Shown: piece by piece, positions 7,806-11,895 of the stretch
Layout of the letters: each line of letters starts with the position of its first letter
Numbering within the stretch: position 1 is the stretch's first letter
Assembly: GCA_964639525.1 (NCBI GenBank)
Contig: CAZXDS010000103.1
Coordinates: forward strand, 1-11,895
Source of the DNA: CAZXDS01 sp964639525
Lineage (GTDB): Bacteria > Bacteroidota > Ignavibacteria > Ignavibacteriales > Melioribacteraceae
Length of the DNA stretch: 11,895 bases
Direction of reading: 5' to 3'
Program-made: the position numbers and the translations under genes
The notes under the pieces: model-generated
The model's input: only the letters and a program-made list of their open reading frames with translations
The model's database searches: none
Told to the model about the DNA's origin: nothing

Positions 7806-8558
7806 ATGTTAATTAGAGTAATATCGGGTATTCAAGATTATGCGTTTCTGCTTCTCGAATTTTTTCGCGGACTGAAACACATTAAAAAAGCAAAGAATGA
7901 CATTCTGACAGAAATGTATCTGATAGGAACAAAAGCATTTATAGTAATTGCAGTTGGCGGTTTATTCATAGGTGTTATCCTTGCTGTCGAAGTTGGACAC
8001 CATTTACAAGAATTCGGGACTCTAACAATGCTTGGGAAAACCGTTTCTTTGGGAATGCTTCGTGAACTTGGACCTATAATCGGCGGATTACTTTTCGCTG
8101 CAAGAACGGGTGCAAAAAACACTTCTGAACTTGGAGCAATGCAGCTAAGCGAGCAGATAGATGCGATGAGAGCTTTCGGAACAAATCCGGTGAATAAACT
8201 TGTGATGCCTAAAATTGTTGCCGCTGTAATAATGTTTTTCCCCTTAATTATTGCTGCTGATTTTATAGGAATTATTAGCGGTATGTTAATTTCAATGGCA
8301 AATTTTAATCTCGACCTTGGATTTTTCTGGAATTCGGCAGTTGCCGCAATTGAATTTAAAGATCTTTTTCTCGGTAGTATTAAACCGTTTTTCTTCGCAT
8401 TTTTTATTTCGAGTATAAGTTGCTACTACGGATTTAAGACAAAAGGCGGAACCGCCGGTTTAGGACAAGCAACTATAAATTCAGTTGTTATGTCTTCCCT
8501 AATGGTGCTTATTCTTGATTTTACTTTAACAAAAATTGTTTGGATTTTATTGGGATAA
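7806..8558 (+). CDS. mlaE: MlaE-family lipid ABC transporter permease
   Basis: The 250-residue inner-membrane permease belongs to the MlaE/YrbE family, which moves phospholipids or other lipids between the inner membrane and the periplasm together with an MCE protein. The family signature runs from RELGPIIGGLLFAARTGA (86-103) through SELGAMQLSEQIDAMRAFGT (107-126). The C-terminal motif KTKGGTAGLGQATINSVVMS (211-230) is also characteristic. Hydrophobic helices lie at about 45-65, 136-165 and 190-210, plus one at the C-terminus. Length is normal. The ATG at 7806 has no clear Shine-Dalgarno. The stop at 8556-8558 is immediately adjacent to or overlaps the mlaF start region. The gene symbol is by family; E. 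coli-type MlaA, MlaB or MlaC partners are not present in the window. Confidence 0.93.
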   Translation: MLIRVISGIQDYAFLLLEFFRGLKHIKKAKNDILTEMYLIGTKAFIVIAVGGLFIGVILAVEVGHHLQEFGTLTMLGKTVSLGMLRELGPIIGGLLFAARTGAKNTSELGAMQLSEQIDAMRAFGTNPVNKLVMPKIVAAVIMFFPLIIAADFIGIISGMLISMANFNLDLGFFWNSAVAAIEFKDLFLGSIKPFFFAFFISSISCYYGFKTKGGTAGLGQATINSVVMSSLMVLILDFTLTKIVWILLG

Positions 8559-8562
8559 TGTT

Positions 8563-9321
8563 TTGGCTATAATAAAAATAAATGATGTATCGCTTTGCCT
8601 CGCCGATAAGGATATTCTAAACTCGGTATCACTCACTATTAGCGAAGGTGAAACTCTTGCAATAATAGGACCGAGCGGCGCAGGTAAAAGTTCTTTGCTT
8701 AAAATAATTAACGGACTTTGGCATCCTTATTTTGGAAGTGTGGAAGTTGACGGAACTGAAATTACTCAGTTAAAAGAACATGAACTTAATGCAGTTCGAC
8801 AAAAAATTGCTGTGGTTTTTCAGAGCAATGCTTTGTTCGATTCACTTTCGGTAGAAGATAATGTAGCCTTTTTTCTACGAGAAAATACTACTCTTCCTGA
8901 AAAAGAAATCATGGAAAGAGTTCAACAGGAACTATGTTTTGTTGATTTGGTTGGAACTGAAAAACTTGAGGTAAATGAGCTTAGCGGCGGAATGAAAAAA
9001 CGCGTTGCTATTGCCCGAGCTTTGGCAATTAAACCGAAAATAATTTTGTTTGATGAACCTACCGCCGGTTTAGACCCGATAACTTCAAAACTAATAATTG
9101 GACTTGTAAAAAACGTGAAAGCTCTCGGAGCAACTTCCGTAATTGTAACTCATACAATAAGCAATGCTTTTGAAATTGCTGATAGAATTGCTGTCGTTAA
9201 CAATGGTGAAATAATTACAGTTTCAACTCCTGAAGAGTTAAAAAATAATGATGACGAATTTATTAAAGAATTTGTTTCCGGCGATATTGCCGTTGCAACG
9301 GATATTTATAAATGCGATTAA
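8563..9321 (+). CDS. mlaF: MlaF-family ABC transporter ATP-binding protein
   Basis: This ATPase powers the MlaE permease. Numbered from the TTG at 8563 (252 residues), it has Walker A GPSGAGKS (36-43), Q-loop Gln87 in VVFQSNALFDSLSVEDN (typical of MlaF), signature LSGGMKKR (140-147), Walker B IILFDEPTAGLDP (160-172, Glu165 catalytic) and H-loop His197. No in-frame ATG exists near the N-terminus. TTG 8563 gives MAIIKINDVSL, the usual MlaF beginning, 4 bases after the mlaE stop. TTG 8536 would overlap mlaE by 23 bases and add nine residues. An ATG at 8558-8560 overlaps the mlaE stop but is out of frame: it meets TAA after four codons. One extra T in TTTT (8559, 8561-8563 region) would join it to the gene. 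The start is therefore uncertain, the identity is not. Confidence 0.92.
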   Translation: MAIIKINDVSLCLADKDILNSVSLTISEGETLAIIGPSGAGKSSLLKIINGLWHPYFGSVEVDGTEITQLKEHELNAVRQKIAVVFQSNALFDSLSVEDNVAFFLRENTTLPEKEIMERVQQELCFVDLVGTEKLEVNELSGGMKKRVAIARALAIKPKIILFDEPTAGLDPITSKLIIGLVKNVKALGATSVIVTHTISNAFEIADRIAVVNNGEIITVSTPEELKNNDDEFIKEFVSGDIAVATDIYKCD

Positions 9322-9340
9322 AAAAAATCGGAAAGACAAA

Positions 9341-10303
9341 ATGAATAAAAATCTATCAAAATTTACAAATCTAAAAGTAGGAATGACAATAACTGTTGGA
9401 CTTATTGCATTCTTCGTTTTTGTATTTATAATTAGTTCCGAAAGCACAATGTTTTCAGAAACTTATAATTTAAGCGTAGTAACCAAAAATGCTCAAGGTA
9501 TTAAATCCGGTGCAATGGTTACACTTGCAGGCTTAAAAATCGGAAAAGTTGACGCAATTAAATTTATTCATCCAAACGGGAAAAATTTGGTTGAAATTGA
9601 TTTACTTTTGCTTGCTGATTATCAATCTCAGATTACGCCAAAATCATTTGCATACATTAAAACAGTTGGGCTACTCGGAGATAAATTTGTTGATATATCG
9701 TTAGGAAATGATGCCGAAAACGCTCTGAAAAATGGTGCGGTTATACCATTAAAACAGCAAATTGGAATTGATAATCTGTCTGAAAAAGCAAGTCCTATAT
9801 TAAATGACCTCGGTTCGGTTGTTGTAAACTTAAAAAATATAACCTCCAACTTATCGAACGGCAAAGGAACTATCGGCAAATTACTTTCCGATGAAAGTAC
9901 TGCCAATACTTTAGATAAAACTATTTCAAATTTAAACAAATTTAGTAATGCCCTCGGAAATAAAAATAGTTCACTCGGTCAATTGATTTATAGCAACAAA
10001 CTAAGTAATAGTATAACCGGTTTGACCGATAATTTAAATAATCTGTTAAGTTCCCTGCAGAAAGGCAATGGTACGCTTGGAAAGTTAATGGTTAATGACT
10101 CGTTATATAACAATTTATCGAAAGCAACTTTGAGTTTAAATAAACTGCTGAATAGTACAAATAATGATTCAAATTATATAGGCGGATTGCTGAAAAACGG
10201 AAAGTCTGCTCAACATTTGGATTCCCTGGTAAAATCTCTTACTGAATTAATAACTGATTTTAAAGCCGATCCTAAAAAATACATTGATGTTTCTGTATTT
10301 TAA
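9341..10303 (+). CDS. mlaD: MlaD/MCE-domain lipid transport protein with 34-residue tail repeats
   Basis: The 320-residue protein is the MCE component that binds lipid in the periplasm. A transmembrane anchor at about 14-32 follows a short cytoplasmic end. The MCE domain spans about 40-120, including NAQGIKSGAMVTLAGLKIGK (50-69) and YIKTVGLLGDKFVDISLG (105-122). From residue 174 the tail holds four 34-residue repeats (GKGTIGKLL, NSSLGQLI, GNGTLGKLM, NYIGGLL) and ends in ADPKKYIDVSVF. The start is set at 9341 because GGAAAG (9330-9335) precedes it and translation begins just before the anchor. An upstream in-frame ATG at 9248 would overlap mlaF by 74 bases without adding recognisable sequence. 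Tail repeats of this kind may build an extended, multimeric helical needle or tunnel, which would be a way to span the periplasm without an MlaC shuttle; that is inference. Confidence 0.93.
   Translation: MNKNLSKFTNLKVGMTITVGLIAFFVFVFIISSESTMFSETYNLSVVTKNAQGIKSGAMVTLAGLKIGKVDAIKFIHPNGKNLVEIDLLLLADYQSQITPKSFAYIKTVGLLGDKFVDISLGNDAENALKNGAVIPLKQQIGIDNLSEKASPILNDLGSVVVNLKNITSNLSNGKGTIGKLLSDESTANTLDKTISNLNKFSNALGNKNSSLGQLIYSNKLSNSITGLTDNLNNLLSSLQKGNGTLGKLMVNDSLYNNLSKATLSLNKLLNSTNNDSNYIGGLLKNGKSAQHLDSLVKSLTELITDFKADPKKYIDVSVF
9860..10267 (+). repeat. Four tandem 102-bp coding repeats in the mlaD tail
   Basis: Residues 174-207, 208-241, 242-275 and 276-309 align without gaps. The hydrophobic residue of the G-T-[I/L]-G-K-L motif recurs at Ile178, Leu212, Leu246 and Ile280, a spacing of exactly 34. 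Each unit follows the motif with a helical Leu/Asn/Ser-rich stretch. The units are similar in protein but diverged in DNA, so the duplication is old. The last unit is weakest. Confidence 0.8.
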
Positions 10304-10443
10304 TGTTTTTACAAATATCTAAAATTACTTATTTGGCTAATGTAAGTATCTAAATATAAATATTGTAAGTTTCTTTACATCTGAGACAATCTAAATAGTT
10401 TATATTTCAATAGATTTTATATTAATTTTTTACGGAATAGATA
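10304..10443 (+). promoter_or_regulatory. Intergenic gap with a candidate promoter for the ATP-grasp/aminotransferase pair
   Basis: This gap of 140 bases is about 80% A+T or more and separates the Mla locus from the ATP-grasp gene. TTGGCT (10333-10338) and TATAAA (10355-10360) with a 16-base spacer resemble a sigma-70 promoter. ATCTAAA occurs at 10317-10323 and 10348-10354, with a near copy at 10389-10395 (its core ATCTAAAT); whether this is more than AT-rich chance is unclear. No terminator hairpin was found after mlaD, so read-through is possible. Confidence 0.25.
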
Positions 10444-11304
10444 ATGATAAAATTAGCAGGTATTAAAAGGTGCGCTGAATTTTCGCCAAACCACATTGAA
10501 ACCGATTCTTTGATTTTAATGAAAACTACTGAAGCTCTAATTGAAATGGGAGCGGAAGTCAGTATTTACAATGAAGAAGATGTCGGTAAAGTTGATATAG
10601 CCGAAGAAATGATTTTTTCAATGGTTCAAGGCGAAAGAGCAACGGAAGAATTATTAAAAATTGAAAATGCGAGAACAAAGCAAATTATCAATCCGCCAAG
10701 CTCGGTAAAAAATTGTTACCGAGTAAATATGACTTCCCTACTACCCGAATCCGGAATTCCTTTCCCCAAAAGTGTTCACGTGAAAACGAACGAAACAAAT
10801 ACAACACATTTTGATGATTTCGGTATGCGGAAAATTTGGATGAAACGAGGCGATGTGCACGCTGTTCACCGTGAAGATGTTACACTTGTTTATTCCGAAT
10901 CTGAAAAAACTAATATGTTGCGTGAATTTGAAAGACGCGGAATTACAGATGCAATTCTGCAAACTCATCTCGACGGAGACGTTGTTAAATTTTACGCCAT
11001 TAAAGATTCAAATCTATTCCATTGGTATTACTTAAACGGAATTAACCACACACCATTTGACCAAAATAAATTAAAACAGCTCGCACAATCTTCAGCAGAA
11101 ATTCTCGGACTTTTTGTTTACGGAGGTGATGCTGTTATTGCCGAAGACGGTTCAATTAAAATTATTGATATAAACGACTGGCCGAGTTTTGCACCAATTA
11201 AAGACGAAGCAGCTAAACAAATTGCAAATTTAATATTTAACAAGGCACAAAATTATGAATACGGTTTATGCAGAGAAACAAAAATCAGCTTTAATCAAGA
11301 CTGA
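10444..11304 (+). CDS. ATP-grasp (RimK-like) ligase or kinase of unknown substrate
   Basis: The 286-residue protein has an ATP-grasp layout. A pre-ATP-grasp domain (about 1-85) ends in ARTKQIINPPSSVKNCYRVN, like the element in RimK-type enzymes where the substrate name is followed by the first helix. Lys134 in IWMKRGD is the probable ATP-phosphate lysine. The central part has LQTHLDGDVVKFYAI (172-186). Metal ligands appear as Asp229 in YGGDAVI and Asp242/Asn244 in IIDINDWPSF. DIN in place of the usual E-x-N is also seen in inositol-phosphate kinases of the ATP-grasp fold, so kinase activity is possible besides amino-acid or peptide ligation. CGGAAT at 10433-10438 is a weak ribosome site. The last 16 codons overlap the downstream aminotransferase, implying coupled translation and a shared pathway. 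The substrate is not identifiable. Confidence 0.8.
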   Translation: MIKLAGIKRCAEFSPNHIETDSLILMKTTEALIEMGAEVSIYNEEDVGKVDIAEEMIFSMVQGERATEELLKIENARTKQIINPPSSVKNCYRVNMTSLLPESGIPFPKSVHVKTNETNTTHFDDFGMRKIWMKRGDVHAVHREDVTLVYSESEKTNMLREFERRGITDAILQTHLDGDVVKFYAIKDSNLFHWYYLNGINHTPFDQNKLKQLAQSSAEILGLFVYGGDAVIAEDGSIKIIDINDWPSFAPIKDEAAKQIANLIFNKAQNYEYGLCRETKISFNQD

Positions 11305-11895
11305 AATACCGGGACCGAAATCCTTAAAATTATTTAATGAAGAAACTAATTACATTGCACCAGGAATTCAAACGATAGCAACACGCTCTAAAATTGCTAT
11401 TGATAAAGGCAAGGGCTGCATTGTGCACGATGTTGACGGCAACAGATATATTGATTTTTTTGCCGGTGTCGGCGTTGCAAGTCTCGGATATAATCATCAT
11501 GCATACAACAAAATGATGAAAGATCAGTTGGACAACATCCACGTTGGAAGTTTTACATCGAAAAATAGAGTTGCTCTCACAAAACTTCTCGCCGAAAATG
11601 CAGTTGGCGATTTAACACGAAGCCAATTCTACAGCGGAGGCGCAGAAGCGGTTGAAGCTGCATTACGTATGGCAAAATCTTACACAAAAAAAACCGAGTT
11701 CATCGGTTTCTGGAACGGCTTTCACGGGAAAACTATGGGCGTTCTAGGACTTTTGGGCGACAATTTTAAGTTCGGTTTGGGACCTTTGCCTGCCGGCATT
11801 TACAACACACCGTATGCAGATTGCAGACATTGTGAATTCAACAAAACATTCGACAAATGTAATTTTGAATGTGTTGATTTTATGAAAAAGAAAAT
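11255..11895 (+). CDS. Class III (GABA-type) PLP-dependent aminotransferase, 3' end cut off
   Basis: Only the first 213 codons are in the window; typical family length is 420-460. KTEIPGPKSLKLF (15-27), VDGNRYIDFFAGVGVASLGY (60-79), FYSGGAEAVEAALRMAK (125-141) and GFHGKTMGVLGLLGD (155-169) are hallmarks of class III aminotransferases. SGGAE is the PLP-phosphate loop, and Phe156-His157 stack near the cofactor. The PLP lysine lies beyond the edge. The order best fits the 4-aminobutyrate/ornithine/diamine group; the amino donor cannot be fixed. Cys190, 193, 202 and 206 form a C-x2-C-x8-C-x3-C set known in some relatives. The ATG at 11255 is the only plausible start: no ATG, GTG or TTG follows before the conserved IPGPKS block. 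It therefore overlaps the ATP-grasp gene by 50 bases in another frame. Confidence 0.92.
   Translation, partial: MNTVYAEKQKSALIKTEIPGPKSLKLFNEETNYIAPGIQTIATRSKIAIDKGKGCIVHDVDGNRYIDFFAGVGVASLGYNHHAYNKMMKDQLDNIHVGSFTSKNRVALTKLLAENAVGDLTRSQFYSGGAEAVEAALRMAKSYTKKTEFIGFWNGFHGKTMGVLGLLGDNFKFGLGPLPAGIYNTPYADCRHCEFNKTFDKCNFECVDFMKKK

Noticed and set aside
9248..9340. N-terminal extension of MlaD from the ATG at 9248
   Set aside because: It overlaps 74 bases of mlaF, adds sequence unlike any MCE protein before the membrane anchor, and the ATG at 9341 has a better ribosome site.
10853..11035. 60-codon frame within the ATP-grasp gene
   Set aside because: It is in another frame of a well-supported gene and has no independent features.

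Overview
The window is AT-rich, with all 11 genes on the + strand and closely spaced. It suggests a Gram-negative member of the Bacteroidota/Ignavibacteriota (FCB) group. The reasons are low GC, sparse Shine-Dalgarno use with one strong exception, a signal peptide ending in FGQ, a tripartite RND efflux system with an outer-membrane factor, and a compact Mla/Mce locus. The genus cannot be told from this sequence alone. No tRNA, rRNA, insertion sequence, CRISPR array or broken gene was seen.

Region 1 (1-225) has no gene. It holds a perfect 39-bp palindrome at the left edge, probably the terminator of an upstream gene. Just before the first start codon lies a second palindrome that looks like the binding site of the TetR regulator encoded next.

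Region 2 (226-6458) is a self-contained efflux operon: TetR repressor, TolC-like outer-membrane factor, lipoprotein periplasmic adaptor and RND inner-membrane pump, with gaps of 16, 27 and 10 bp. The pump is unusual. The transmembrane-helix-4 aspartate pair and the helix-10 lysine that carry protons in AcrB are replaced by Ser-Asn and Asn. A small four-helix membrane protein of the DUF486 family follows (6506-6874).

Region 3 (7048-10303) starts with a sugar-nucleotidyltransferase-like gene, 20 bp ahead of a three-gene lipid-transport ABC locus: MlaE permease, MlaF ATPase and MlaD/MCE substrate-binding protein. The MlaD tail carries four copies of an exact 34-residue repeat. The mlaF start is non-canonical (probably TTG).

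Region 4 (10444-11895) encodes an ATP-grasp ligase or kinase of unknown substrate. It overlaps by 50 bp a class III (GABA-type) aminotransferase that runs off the right edge. This pair probably forms a small-molecule pathway whose product cannot be read from the window. Its position downstream of a nucleotidyltransferase and a lipid transporter makes it the best candidate here for an undescribed pathway.
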